A stretch of DNA of 64,000 bases from JAPORK01 sp026710285 (GTDB taxonomy: Bacteria > Pseudomonadota > Gammaproteobacteria > Pseudomonadales > Endozoicomonadaceae). Both the position numbers and the translations under genes were made by a program. The stretch lies in contig OZ241746.1 in assembly GCA_965201045.1 (NCBI GenBank), forward strand, positions 1,240,001 through 1,304,000, in the 5' to 3' direction. Of this stretch, positions 48,868 to 58,422 are shown in pieces; the first letter of the stretch is position 1, and each line of letters starts with the position of its first letter. The notes under the pieces were generated by a model. That model saw only the letters and a program-made list of their open reading frames with translations, ran no database searches and was not told the DNA's origin.

Positions 48868-50328
48868 TCAGGAGTCAGTATACAGTAAATCAACAGGAAT
48901 CGCTAACTTTAATCGTTCAGTTATCTGCCGCCACCGCACATTCTCGTAAACCAACCTCATCAAAAGCGAAAAAACACAAGATTCAGGTGTCTTTTCAGTG
49001 GCATCCACCCGCGGACAAATATCTCTTGCCTGTTGCGGGTGGAAAGCCTTTGCAACACACTCTGTCGTTTCGACCTTTATCTCTTTTTGCAACGGCGCCC
49101 CGTCTGCATCAGTTTCGTCCTGCTGAAAATGCTTCAGTTCGCTCATAAGCTGATCCAGCCGCCCCCCCGCTCTTTTAAATTCTTTTTTCTTTTCCTGAGT
49201 CGAGAGATCAACACCTTCTTTCTGTTGCTCTGTTTCGCTATTAACACCTTCAATTAACCCACACTCACCATAAGGTCCCAGTATCACCGGATTAACATTT
49301 GTTTCTTTCTGTGCTAACTCCTGTTGTCTTTCCATGTCACAGCCGGCAACATTAACACTCTCAATTAAATCAAATCCGGCATTAACAGCTACACTCAAAT
49401 CCTTTTCGGAAACAGAACGAAGAAGAGGGCTTAGACCTGGACCCGTATCAGCTTTTTTGAATGATCTTCTTGTCCTGATGATTCCTTCCTGCTCACCCCT
49501 GCTTTCCACCACCTTGCGGCAAAACAGGCTGAGTTTATCAAACACTCCCGGACAAGTACTTGCACTTTTTTCCAGAGTCTGCCTGTGTAATGATGGCTCT
49601 GTACTTCTTTCTGTGCATTGCCACAACAGCATTATTTCTGGTTTGCACATTTTAAAATACTCAAAAAGCCTGAACAGAGAAACAATTATCAATCTTTTTT
49701 CATCAGTGTTTGTAAGCTTTATCAGGCTGGAAAGGGTTTTTTCTCTCTCCTGTGATTGCATATTTTTAATATCATCAAAGCTTAATCCTCTGATAAACAT
49801 AAGATCATCCCGGGAAAATGGGGGGGCTGTGTCAATCAGACCTTCTAGCGGTGCAGACTGTTCAGAGCCTCTTGCTTTTCTTACACTCTGCTCAACTTTG
49901 TGGTTGAGGAGTTTTAAAACTACCGGATCGACCAGTTCTGCTTTTGTTCGGTAATAAATTAGAGAAAGACACCTTTTCATATTTATCGGGGTTAACTCTC
50001 CTCGTGCTTGTGCCAGCCGAAAAATTTCTTCTGCTATTTTTTTTTCATGAATTGCGTCCTTTTCCGGTTGGCTTTTCGGACCATCACTCTCGTCCGTAAC
50101 GCCTTTAGAAAAATAAGTTCTCAACCTACTCCAAAGGGATAGTTGCTCCTGCGCCTCCTGTTCCAGCTGTAACATACCTGGCTCTGCCTGTTTCTGCGCT
50201 TTTGTATAAAACCACCCGAAAGGACGAACCTCTGTTAGTGTGCCCCGGTGTCCGCCACCTGCAAAAACATAACCGGAAAACAAAATAAAAATCAAACCTG
50301 CAAAAGAAAAAAACTGCTTTTTTTTCAT
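48868..50328 (-). CDS. Exported protein of unknown function
   Basis: 486 aa from the ATG at 50328, preferred over GTG at 50337 because the protein then starts with a clean signal peptide (MKKKQFFSFAGLIFILFSGY, cleavage after VFA). The mature part is mostly charged and helical, with sparse Cys and low-complexity Gln/Glu/Lys stretches. I recognise no domain. It stands convergent-free between rplY and folB, upstream of a 240-base divergent spacer. Possibly a lineage-specific secreted or periplasmic protein. Confidence 0.75.
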   Translation of the reverse strand: MKKKQFFSFAGLIFILFSGYVFAGGGHRGTLTEVRPFGWFYTKAQKQAEPGMLQLEQEAQEQLSLWSRLRTYFSKGVTDESDGPKSQPEKDAIHEKKIAEEIFRLAQARGELTPINMKRCLSLIYYRTKAELVDPVVLKLLNHKVEQSVRKARGSEQSAPLEGLIDTAPPFSRDDLMFIRGLSFDDIKNMQSQEREKTLSSLIKLTNTDEKRLIIVSLFRLFEYFKMCKPEIMLLWQCTERSTEPSLHRQTLEKSASTCPGVFDKLSLFCRKVVESRGEQEGIIRTRRSFKKADTGPGLSPLLRSVSEKDLSVAVNAGFDLIESVNVAGCDMERQQELAQKETNVNPVILGPYGECGLIEGVNSETEQQKEGVDLSTQEKKKEFKRAGGRLDQLMSELKHFQQDETDADGAPLQKEIKVETTECVAKAFHPQQARDICPRVDATEKTPESCVFSLLMRLVYENVRWRQITERLKLAIPVDLLYTDS

Positions 50329-50578
50329 TGTATACACCAGCCTTTTTTTATTATTATCAACCAGGAGAGATTAGCACATAACAAATAAAACAGAGTAAAA
50401 CGATCCCGCAAAAAATATGTTTACTTTTTTTGTGTGCCTTCTGGTTACCTGTGTTAAAAAAAACGGTATTTTTTACTATAAGAACACTTTGGGTTTAGCT
50501 ATTATTGCACGAAGTGAGACACCTTCCTCCCGTTAGTCCGGGGCGAACATTGAATTTTTTTTGCAGACAAAAACGGTT

Positions 50579-50944
50579 ATGAACATTAAAGACAAAGTAA
50601 AAATAAGTGGTTTACAGGTAGAAACGATTATTGGCTGTTATCCGGAAGAACGCAACAAAACACAACCGTTGATTATTGATCTGGCGCTGGGAACAGACCT
50701 GAGTCCGGCGCTTAATTCTGACAACTTAAAACACACAATAGATTATTACGTTGTGGCACAGGATATTAAGAACATCTGCAAGACTACACATTTTTTCCTG
50801 CTGGAGGGGTTGATTCAGGCAATACTGAGCCATATTTTTAACCACTATCCGGTTTTTGACGCACACATTTCTGTCAGTAAACCCTGCGCACTGTCTGATG
50901 CAACCGCTTCCGTGGAATGTTATCGGACACGTAACCAGATATAA
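50579..50944 (+). CDS. folB: Dihydroneopterin aldolase
   Basis: 121 aa. It converts dihydroneopterin to 6-hydroxymethyl-dihydropterin in folate synthesis. Family marks are VKISGLQVETIIGCYPEERN (which carries the usual G-x-x-x-x-E), LEGLIQAILSHIF with the conserved Glu, and ISVSKPCAL. Start taken as the ATG at 50579; a TTG at 50561 would add six residues. It is 24 bases before the folK-like gene, so cotranscribed. Confidence 0.92.
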   Translation: MNIKDKVKISGLQVETIIGCYPEERNKTQPLIIDLALGTDLSPALNSDNLKHTIDYYVVAQDIKNICKTTHFFLLEGLIQAILSHIFNHYPVFDAHISVSKPCALSDATASVECYRTRNQI

Positions 50945-50968
50945 AACTCATTTTTGGAGAAACGTTAA

Positions 50969-51361
50969 GTGAATCACTTGATCGGACTGGGAAGTAACTG
51001 GCAACCAGAAGAACAGATAAAAAAAATGGTGCTTCTGCTACAAAGCCTGAGTGATCGGTTGTGGGTTAGTGATATACAGAAAACACCCGCATGTGGCGGT
51101 GCTGATCACACCCACTACCTGAATGCCGTTGCCGTACTGGAAACAGACCACCCGCCGGATCTTGTTCGCAAACACTGCAAGCTATATGAAAAACAGCTAG
51201 GAAGAGGCATGAAAAAATCTCCTCTGGTTTGTGAGGCAGATTTTGACTGGTTGCTTTGCTGGGATAAAAATAGTTACCCCGACACAACAGTAATCAGCCA
51301 GCCTTACTATGCATCACTGGCCTGCACGGTTATCAGGGCATGGTGTTCCAGCAGCATGTAA
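50969..51361 (+). CDS. folK: FolK-like protein (hydroxymethyldihydropterin pyrophosphokinase), short and divergent
   Basis: 130 aa from a GTG (GGAGA ~9 bases upstream); typical FolK is ~160. It keeps GLGSN near the start, TPACGG then HYLNAV, an E-x-x-x-GRG element and DFD of the magnesium site. The loop normally reading RWGPRTLDLD reads KSPLVCEADFD here, so the arginines are missing and the C-terminal part is cut short. Its 3' end overlaps the convergent cca gene by 48 bases. The folB-folK-cca order supports the call; activity is doubtful. Confidence 0.75.
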   Translation: MNHLIGLGSNWQPEEQIKKMVLLLQSLSDRLWVSDIQKTPACGGADHTHYLNAVAVLETDHPPDLVRKHCKLYEKQLGRGMKKSPLVCEADFDWLLCWDKNSYPDTTVISQPYYASLACTVIRAWCSSSM

Positions 51362-52507
51362 GCACTTTTCTATTTTTTTCAGCCTGGCTGTACGAATTTC
51401 ATCAGCCAACTGACGCCCTCTTAATCCCTTTGCAACAATTTTACCCACATTAACTTTTTGACAAGCTGATGCAGCCTCTTTTAGCCAACCCTGCTGTCCC
51501 CGCTGTTTTTTTGCTGCCCGCAAAAGGTAATCACAGGCTGTTGTAATAGCGAGAAAGCGCTCATAGCGACGGAAGGCATCCATGCGCTCCAAACACCTCA
51601 ACAAGGTTTCTGTGTCTGTTTTTTCAACTGCGATGAGATCAGGCAAATGTTGTACCACCGCCAGCAAAACTTCTGCATACTTTGAAGGAATCTTTAGTTG
51701 TTTCACCATAGCAGATATCTGCTGGTAACACGCAACACTATCAGCAAGACAGCTTTTCCATGGCGTAAACCCGCAAGCAAACCGAATAAGGCTGTTTTGC
51801 CCCTCCTCTGCTGCCATCATCATCGCCGTGCTAGCCGGACAACACATATTGTTATCTGGCTGTTGGTAATTTTCTCGCAGGGTTGGAAAAAAACAGATCA
51901 ACGCACCACACTGGTAAAGTATTTCAAAGTAAATTTCCGGGTTGTTAGTGTTCAGCGCAGTAATTGTTTCCTGCCAGACCCGTTCTCCTGGCAGAGAATC
52001 AAGCTCTCCTGTTTGTGAAATTTTTTTCATCAGCTCCATTGTTTCAGGTGCAACAGAAAACCCTTTGTGGAAAAATCGTGCAGCAAAACGGGCAACTCTC
52101 AGGACACGCAGCGGATCTTCTGTAAAAGCAGGCGATACATGGCGCAGGATTTTTTTTTTCAAATCAGCAAGACCGTTGTAGGGATCCGTAATCTGTCCGG
52201 TTTCGTCTTTTGCTATGGCATTGATTGTTAGGTCTCGCCGACAAAGATCTTCCGCCGCAGTAACATCAACCCCGGTATAAAAAGTAAAACCACCATAGCC
52301 AACCCCGGTTTTTCTTTCGGTTCGAGCAAGTGCATATTCTTCTTTTGTCTGTGGATGAAGAAAGACGGGAAACCCCTTACCAACAGGGGTATAACCTTGT
52401 AAAACCATCTGCTCCGGTGTACCTCCAACAACCAGCCAGTCTCTTTCCCGAACAGGTAAGCCTAACAACTCATCACGAACAGCCCCACCCACCAAATAAA
52501 TTTTCAT
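51314..52507 (-). CDS. cca: tRNA nucleotidyltransferase (CCA-adding)
   Basis: 397 aa. It adds or repairs the CCA end of tRNAs. The N-terminal catalytic part is very like the E. coli type: MKIYLVGGAVRDELLGLPVR, RDW, FPVFLHPQTKEEYALARTER, CRRDLTINAIA and HVSPAFTEDPLRVLRVARFAAR. The HD-domain residues of the E. coli enzyme are not seen (that stretch reads ACGFTPWKSCLADS), so phosphohydrolase activity is unlikely. Start taken at the ATG at 52507; a TTG at 52522 gives five more residues. Confidence 0.95.
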   Translation of the reverse strand: MKIYLVGGAVRDELLGLPVRERDWLVVGGTPEQMVLQGYTPVGKGFPVFLHPQTKEEYALARTERKTGVGYGGFTFYTGVDVTAAEDLCRRDLTINAIAKDETGQITDPYNGLADLKKKILRHVSPAFTEDPLRVLRVARFAARFFHKGFSVAPETMELMKKISQTGELDSLPGERVWQETITALNTNNPEIYFEILYQCGALICFFPTLRENYQQPDNNMCCPASTAMMMAAEEGQNSLIRFACGFTPWKSCLADSVACYQQISAMVKQLKIPSKYAEVLLAVVQHLPDLIAVEKTDTETLLRCLERMDAFRRYERFLAITTACDYLLRAAKKQRGQQGWLKEAASACQKVNVGKIVAKGLRGRQLADEIRTARLKKIEKCLHAAGTPCPDNRAGQ

Positions 52508-52890
52508 CTCCGCCACAACCAAATTGCAATACGAATATACAGCTTAACGATTATTTTAGTCTGTGTAACCTTTTCATTTTAATTTATTGCAAGTAACGGT
52601 TACAAAACAACAATTCCCTGTCTGCAGTAGACATTGCTGTACCCCCTCCTTGTAGTTCAACAAACTCAACCAGCCGGACTACAGGAAAAAATACCGGTTA
52701 TATATCTGGCTATGGCTGTGTACATCACTTCAAAAAAGCCTTGTGGGGCAAACAATCTTATGACATTTTGCCACTTTTGGTTACAGGCGTCGAAATATCG
52801 GCACACAGAACAACAACCGGTTTTCAACAAAATGCAGTATTGCCGAAATGTAACATGCACTCATATCGGAATAATCCATGGAGGTACTTT

Positions 52891-53523
52891 ATGATTATCC
52901 ACAGATGGCTGTTTGTAGCATTGTTTTTTTTCACTACCAGTCTGACAGCAGCACCACCATACGACGAGAGACCTGAAACAGAAGGCGACGCTGATGAAAA
53001 TACTGAGTCATTCTCTCAAAACGACAACAAAATAACAGCACCATTACCAGACGAGGAAAGGCCTGAAACAGAAGGCGATGCTGATGAAAGCGCCGAACAA
53101 CCTTCTCAAAATGACAAAAAAATCATTCGGAAAATACCGCCACTCATCCCCCCGGACAAAGGAACCCTCCCAAAATTTGTTCCTCTGCGACCACTCAACC
53201 CAGAGGAAAATATTAGCAAAATCCCCAGTATCTGTGCACAGATGTGTGAAGAAAAAGGACAGGTGTGGCTGGGATATGTTATGACTGGTGATAAAAACAG
53301 AATTTTTGATTTTCTGAGAGCAAAAATCAAAGATCCGCTTGACTTCAACTATACATGCATCTGCAACCATGTCTGGAACTCATCAAACGATAACCCTATC
53401 TGGAGCCACCAACATGCACTCAAAGTTTGCAGTCTGCGCTGTCAACATGATGGCGGCGAGTGGACCGGTCACTGGTGGACAACTGTTTGGGGAGAACATT
53501 CGGTTTGCCAGTGTAAAGAGTAA
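52891..53523 (+). CDS. Exported Cys-rich protein with MVL-type lectin-like motif
   Basis: 210 aa from the ATG at 52891, with a strong GGAGGT 6 bases upstream; longer starts are rejected. Signal peptide MIIHRWLFVALFFFTTSLTA. Two acidic ~26-residue repeats (ERPETEGDADE) at ~25-80 and a Pro-rich linker follow. The C-terminal ~85 residues hold two copies of CxxxCxxxGxxW ... CxC: CAQMCEEKGQVWLGY with CIC, and CSLRCQHDGGEWTGHWWTT with SVCQC. The second copy recalls the GxxTGxWxT...SV motif of MVL-type mannan-binding lectins. A secreted carbohydrate-binding protein is a reasonable guess. Confidence 0.7.
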   Translation: MIIHRWLFVALFFFTTSLTAAPPYDERPETEGDADENTESFSQNDNKITAPLPDEERPETEGDADESAEQPSQNDKKIIRKIPPLIPPDKGTLPKFVPLRPLNPEENISKIPSICAQMCEEKGQVWLGYVMTGDKNRIFDFLRAKIKDPLDFNYTCICNHVWNSSNDNPIWSHQHALKVCSLRCQHDGGEWTGHWWTTVWGEHSVCQCKE

Positions 53524-53768
53524 TCTCTTTAGCATGCAAGCAACTTAATGCAGAACGACTTTACAGCAAACAGAGGAAAAATCAGGTTTTATTGCTCTTA
53601 CTACGGTGCAACCACAAAGTTATATGAAGTGGTTGTTACCGCTGTTTCTTAATGCAAAACACCTGAGCAAGATTCAAAACACTCAGAACAAGACATTAAA
53701 ATTAAAGGCGTAGCTGATAATCCCGGTTGAGCTCCATGAAACAAGTTAGCCACAGCCTTTGCCGGAGA

Positions 53769-55781
53769 CTAATGAACAAACAGTTTTAAAACCTCTCTTG
53801 CTCCCACATAAGACAAATGACCACCTGCGAATAACGGACCTTCTTTCGTGGCAACTTTTATCTGTTTATCTTTATATAAAGCGTTGATTACTCTTATTTT
53901 ATGCAGTTTCGGGTGATCCGGAAGGTAGCTGTCCAGCTTTTCTGACCGGGAAAAAGCTTTTTCATACGACTTTTGGTGATACACCCAAATATCTCTGTTC
54001 ATCTCTTTGGCGTCTGACTTAAACTTATTAAAACCTCGCAACGGCTTTAGCAGGTCTTGAGTACCACAAGCAGTATAAGGATAGACAACATATACTGTGT
54101 GCCCTCTGTTCAGCAGCTCGATTATATTCTCAGCATAGCTTTTCCAGGCAAGCTCAGGGTCTACGGTTTCACCACCAGTAAAGCCCTTTTTATAAGCATC
54201 AACAGGATTTTCAACTCTTTTTTTAACTGCAGAAAATAAATCATAGTTGGCCGCAATAATAATGTTTTTCCTGTCCATAAACTTATTAATCTCTTTCCAA
54301 CGCATTTCATTTACCACCGGACAGATCGCCTGATTTCCAATCCAGATATCAGCGGAGATAAACGGACATTGCTCATGAGAAAAATCAATCAACCCATGCC
54401 CACGCAACTTTAACATTTGTAACAGCTCCGGTGCCAGCTGACCGGCAAAACTATCACCAATAAGCACCCATGATTTATCACCAAAGCCACAAGCTGTATC
54501 AGGACGGCGCATATTACACATACTTTGCGTATTGCCATAAAAATTAATGCCGGGGTTTTCTTTGTCTTCAAGTTTTCTAAATTGACAAATACTGCTTACC
54601 TCATTGATCTGTTTTATTCTACCTCTTAACTGAGAAGAAAAACCATGATACTCAAGAGCCAGCACAGAGAAGGAAAAACAAAGAGCTGTCAAAACAGACA
54701 GGAAAGCAAATTTCTTTTTTGCAAACGTCCGTGTTCTGAAGGGTTTTTCAATCCAGCTATAAGTCAGCCAGGCACAGACAAAACAAACAGCAATTAACAA
54801 CAACAGATGCTTATAACCAGGGTAAACGCCATGCGTAAAAACGAATAATCTGGAAAACACCAACACAGGTTGATGCCACAAATAAAGCGAATAAGAAATC
54901 AAACCTGTCCATACAACGAATCTGATTGAAAGCAACCTTGTTGTTAACTCTTCTTTTTGTGCAAACATAATAATCAGACAGGTTCCGACAACAGGCAATA
55001 ACGTAATCAGCGAAGGGTTTGCTGCTTTATCGTCCACAAAAAGAAAACTGTAACCAATAAGCCCCACCCCCAGAGGTGATATTATTTTTGCTAATCTGGC
55101 GCCGGCGGAGCGCCTGAAAAAAGCTGTCTCTCCCGGTACGAAAAAGGTAATCAGTCCCCCTGCAAGCAACTCCCATGCTCTGAAGGGCAGCAAATAAAAA
55201 GTTTTGGACGGATAACCCGGAGCAAGCAGAACGGCAGAAAAAAAAGAAAGCAACGTTAACGCAAGCAGCAGAAGAAACAAATATCGCTTAAAATATTTGC
55301 AGATAAACCAGATAAAAGCAGGATAGATAAGGTAAAACTGACATTCCACTGACAAACTCCATGTGTGTAACAGCGGTTTATAAACACTGGCGGCTGCGGT
55401 ATAGCTGTCCTCACCATAAAAAAAATAGTTAGAATAAAAACCCAGAGAAGCTTTTAACGACTGTGCATAAGCTATCATCTCTTCTGGTAGCAAGATGATA
55501 TACGCAGCCGCCGAAACAACTGTTAGTACAACGATCAGTGCAGGCAGAATTCTTTTCGCTCTCCTTACATAAAAGTCAGCAAAAGAAAAAGCATTATTGT
55601 TTATCTGCTCTCTGATGATACCGGTGATCAAATAACCTGAAAGTACAAAAAGTACATCAACACCAAACAACCCACCACAACAAAAAGGGATTGTTTTTAT
55701 AGATGTTTTTGCGTGGAAAAGAACGACTTCCATCATAGCCACCGCTCTTAGTCCGTCAAGCTCTTTTCTGTAAGAAACCAT
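53769..55781 (-). CDS. Membrane acyltransferase with SGNH domain (OafA-type)
   Basis: 670 aa. It opens MVSYRKELDGLRAVAMMEVV, the acyltransferase-3 start, then LSGYLITGII, about ten membrane segments to ~residue 380, and a C-terminal periplasmic SGNH part (~435-670) with IGDSFAGQL. Such proteins O-acylate lipopolysaccharide or other surface glycans. The late His motif reads AGGHLS, lacking the usual Asp three residues before His. An upstream ATG at 55805 adds eight residues and has no better ribosome-binding site. It ends 245 bases from the lectin-like gene, facing it. Confidence 0.88.
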   Translation of the reverse strand: MVSYRKELDGLRAVAMMEVVLFHAKTSIKTIPFCCGGLFGVDVLFVLSGYLITGIIREQINNNAFSFADFYVRRAKRILPALIVVLTVVSAAAYIILLPEEMIAYAQSLKASLGFYSNYFFYGEDSYTAAASVYKPLLHTWSLSVECQFYLIYPAFIWFICKYFKRYLFLLLLALTLLSFFSAVLLAPGYPSKTFYLLPFRAWELLAGGLITFFVPGETAFFRRSAGARLAKIISPLGVGLIGYSFLFVDDKAANPSLITLLPVVGTCLIIMFAQKEELTTRLLSIRFVVWTGLISYSLYLWHQPVLVFSRLFVFTHGVYPGYKHLLLLIAVCFVCAWLTYSWIEKPFRTRTFAKKKFAFLSVLTALCFSFSVLALEYHGFSSQLRGRIKQINEVSSICQFRKLEDKENPGINFYGNTQSMCNMRRPDTACGFGDKSWVLIGDSFAGQLAPELLQMLKLRGHGLIDFSHEQCPFISADIWIGNQAICPVVNEMRWKEINKFMDRKNIIIAANYDLFSAVKKRVENPVDAYKKGFTGGETVDPELAWKSYAENIIELLNRGHTVYVVYPYTACGTQDLLKPLRGFNKFKSDAKEMNRDIWVYHQKSYEKAFSRSEKLDSYLPDHPKLHKIRVINALYKDKQIKVATKEGPLFAGGHLSYVGAREVLKLFVH

Positions 55782-55908
55782 ATAATGAATCCAGTCCACA
55801 AACATATAATTCTAAACAAAAAAAAATTACAAAAGCAAAGGGGTCTTAAGAAAGGCAATAGCGGGATTTTGTTTGAGTCAGTTTATTGTGGATATGTTCT
55901 TTTGAAGC

Positions 55909-55984
55909 TGGTGCTCACGACCGGAATCGAACCGGTGACCTCACCCTTACCAAGGGTGCGCTCTACCTACTGAGCCACGCGAGC
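55909..55984 (-). tRNA. tRNA-Thr (anticodon GGT)
   Basis: 76 nt with encoded CCA. The acceptor pairs GCTCGCG with CGTGAGC; the anticodon loop reads TTGGTAA; the T arm holds GGTTCGATTCC. Third gene of the cluster in transcription order. Confidence 0.97.
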
Positions 55985-56022
55985 ATAAAGACTACTTGCA
56001 GATTATTAGCTCAGGTTTGAGC

Positions 56023-56096
<74 letters not shown>

Positions 56097-56163
56097 AAAG
56101 TACTTTCCGTGCAATTTTGACCAAATAAAACAGCTCTTGTTTTTAAGCTCAGCCTAAAATTCA

Positions 56164-56247
56164 TGGTGGTGGGGGCTGGATTTGAACCAGCGAAGCTTTC
56201 GCGTCAGATTTACAGTCTGATCCCTTTGACCACTCGGGAACCCCACC
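56164..56247 (-). tRNA. tRNA-Tyr (anticodon GTA)
   Basis: 84 nt with a long variable arm and encoded CCA. It starts GGTGGGGTTCCCGAGTGG; the anticodon loop is CTGTAAA. First of the Tyr-Gly-Thr cluster, the order found upstream of tufB in many gammaproteobacteria. Confidence 0.97.
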
Positions 56248-56470
56248 ATGATACCTAATGAGAAGAAATTTTAACTGTTTAATAGCGCTTGTCAATAATT
56301 TTTATTAATGATCACTATAATTTTGTTAATCAGATCCTGACAAAAAAGCACAAGAACCGTTAATAATTGCCAAAATACCCGCCTGCACAAGTTGACTGCA
56401 GGTTAAATTTTTTTGTTTTTTGTTTTTTATTTTTTATTTTTTTATCAAACCACCTAACTCACTTTAAACC

Positions 56471-56758
56471 TTATCTCTTAGTCACACCTTTTAAGCTCCA
56501 GTTTTATCCACAGGTTTATCTTCTGCTAAACATACCAGCCTCCGCTGAACGCACCGCAGGCTGTGGATAACTGGTTTTACAGGAATGAGCAGTCTGTGCC
56601 TTTGCCGTACCTACACCGCAGGCTGAATCTGTCGAAGCCCGACTGCTTTATATCCCCAAGGCTTCGACAAGCTCAGCCCACGGGTTCAGCAAAGATTGAT
56701 ATATTCATCAGAAGATAAACCTGTGGATAAAAACTGGAGCTTAAAAGATGTGGCTAAC
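56471..56758. mobile_element. Degenerate MITE copy
   Basis: Left end reads ATCTCTTAGTCACA and the right end TGTGGCTAACAGAC, both decayed forms of the MITE termini. The inner palindrome is at 56619-56683 (CTGTCGAAGCCC and GGCTTCGACAAGCTCAGCCC). A further single arm lies at 56820-56843. With flanks it fills the ~700-base gap between the tRNA cluster and the NIF3 gene; no gene seen. Confidence 0.6.
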
Positions 56759-56959
56759 AGACTTCGCTCAGTCAACAGATCCTTGCAAGCATGTGGTTGT
56801 GAGTTTTGCTCCCCCTTTACGGCTTCGACAGGCTCAGCATGCGGACATGGTTGTTTTGGCGCCACCCTAAAGCTGGTGCTGTCTGAATTCATCTGTGCCT
56901 GTTTGTTTCTCCCGGATAATATTAACTTTTGTTGAAAGCTTTGCGTGTGAAAGGCAACC

Positions 56960-57721
56960 TTAAGCAGGGTTAGGAACATCAATAAATTCATGTTCAATAT
57001 CTTGTGTTTTTTGCAACCATTCCCCCAAAGCCATAACACCATAACGCTCTGTGGCATGGTGACCTGCAGCAATATAATGAATTCCCGCCTCTCTTGCAAT
57101 ATGCACAGTTCGCTCTGAAATCTCACCACTCACAAACACATCCGCATTTCTTTCTATTGCCAGATCAATATAGTCTTGTGCGGCCCCGGTACACAAGGCA
57201 ACAGTGTGTACCTGGTGTTGTCCACCCTCAACAACAAGTGGCTGTCGATCAACAGTGCTGCCAATTTTTTCAGCAAAATCAAAAACAGAAACAGGTTCAG
57301 CAAGCTCACCCACATTTCCTGTTGGGTTATCTGTGTTCAGATCAAGACCACCGGTTATATTTATGTTCAGCATTTCGGCCAGCTGTGCGTTGTTGCCCAG
57401 CGTGGGATGAGCATCCAAAGGAAGATGGTAAGCTAACAGACTTATTTGATTAAGCAGCAGCTTACTAATGCGCCGCTGTTTTATTCCGGTTATGCATGGG
57501 TTTTCATTTTTCCAAAAGTAGCCGTGATGAACCAGCACAGCATCAGCTTTCTGCTTTATAGCTTCATCTAACAGGCGTTCACAGGCAGTGACACCGGAGA
57601 TAATTTTGTGTACTTCTGCTTTTCCTTCAACCTGCAAACCGTTTGGTGCATAATCTGTATATCGCCAGGGTTTTAGTTCTTGGTTAAGAATATTCGCCAG
57701 GTTTTTTAATGTGATACTCAT
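56960..57721 (-). CDS. NIF3-family dinuclear metal-binding protein (YbgI-like)
   Basis: 253 aa, close to E. coli YbgI (~247). Metal-binding signatures are VHHGYFWKNE, AYHLPLDAHPTLGNN and GHHATERYGV near the end, plus DVFVSGEISERTVH. These proteins form a hexameric ring with a two-metal centre; a GTP cyclohydrolase-type annotation is widespread but weakly proven. AGGA lies ~7 bases before the ATG. The same strand carries the deaminase-like gene 110 bases upstream. Confidence 0.92.
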   Translation of the reverse strand: MSITLKNLANILNQELKPWRYTDYAPNGLQVEGKAEVHKIISGVTACERLLDEAIKQKADAVLVHHGYFWKNENPCITGIKQRRISKLLLNQISLLAYHLPLDAHPTLGNNAQLAEMLNINITGGLDLNTDNPTGNVGELAEPVSVFDFAEKIGSTVDRQPLVVEGGQHQVHTVALCTGAAQDYIDLAIERNADVFVSGEISERTVHIAREAGIHYIAAGHHATERYGVMALGEWLQKTQDIEHEFIDVPNPA

Positions 57722-57831
57722 CTCATTTTCCTGTGTGTGTTGGGTGAATTATCATATAGGAAGATCACTTTTGCTCTTACCTGCTTCTGGTTTGTGACCA
57801 GTAAAATATGATCAGCATACTTCCGACAGCC

Positions 57832-58422
57832 TTATAATAAACCGTCTTCTTCTGTTTGCATAATATTGTCCGGTAAATGAAACACTTTGCTGAAATCGTC
57901 AATTTTGTTTGAAAGCGTTGCGACACCTGGACGCCTGGTCCGCAACTTTTTTTGGTGCAGATAAGCTTCATGGAAAAGTTGCATGCACTCATCTTCCATC
58001 AAAGGTCCTTCAACAGTTACAGGTGATTTGGTAAAGGTTTTATTTAGTTCTCGTGAAGATATTTGCTCGCCCCACCCCCACTGTTTATACAAAACTGCAT
58101 GCCGAACACCAAACACAACCCTGACAACAGAAAAACCAAGGAAGTTCGCCCAAACCAGGCTTGACAGGCTTAAAGGGTCACATTCACAGGTTGTATAAAG
58201 CGTCATCTCTTTTCCGCTATCCCTGTAATGCGAAAACCTTGTAGCCAGCAGGTGTACACAGTGAGATTCTGCATGAAAAATAGGGCTAATGTGCGCAGCA
58301 TCTGTCGCCATGATTAAAATTTTTCCTGATTCATTGTCAACCAAAACTGCGGAAAAAGGCCATATTTTATTTGTGCTTTTAGCAAAAGAAATAGCTTTTT
58401 CCATATATTCGTTGTCGTTCAT
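57832..58422 (-). CDS. Cytidine/guanine deaminase-superfamily protein with altered zinc site
   Basis: 196 aa. The layout is that of CDA-fold nucleoside deaminases: an N-terminal helix with EKAISFAKS, PFSAVLVDNESGKIL, HAES (the usual HAE with catalytic Glu) and YTTCE. But where guanine/tRNA-adenosine deaminases have TTCEPCPMC, this has TTCECDPLS, so both zinc Cys positions are changed, with one Cys shifted by a residue. RBS AAGAG upstream. It may be catalytically dead, or use another metal geometry. Substrate unknown. Confidence 0.7.
   Translation of the reverse strand: MNDNEYMEKAISFAKSTNKIWPFSAVLVDNESGKILIMATDAAHISPIFHAESHCVHLLATRFSHYRDSGKEMTLYTTCECDPLSLSSLVWANFLGFSVVRVVFGVRHAVLYKQWGWGEQISSRELNKTFTKSPVTVEGPLMEDECMQLFHEAYLHQKKLRTRRPGVATLSNKIDDFSKVFHLPDNIMQTEEDGLL

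Noticed and set aside
48795..49257. Plus-strand frames overlapping the 3' end of the exported protein gene
   Set aside because: They are antisense to a longer gene with a signal peptide and good protein composition.
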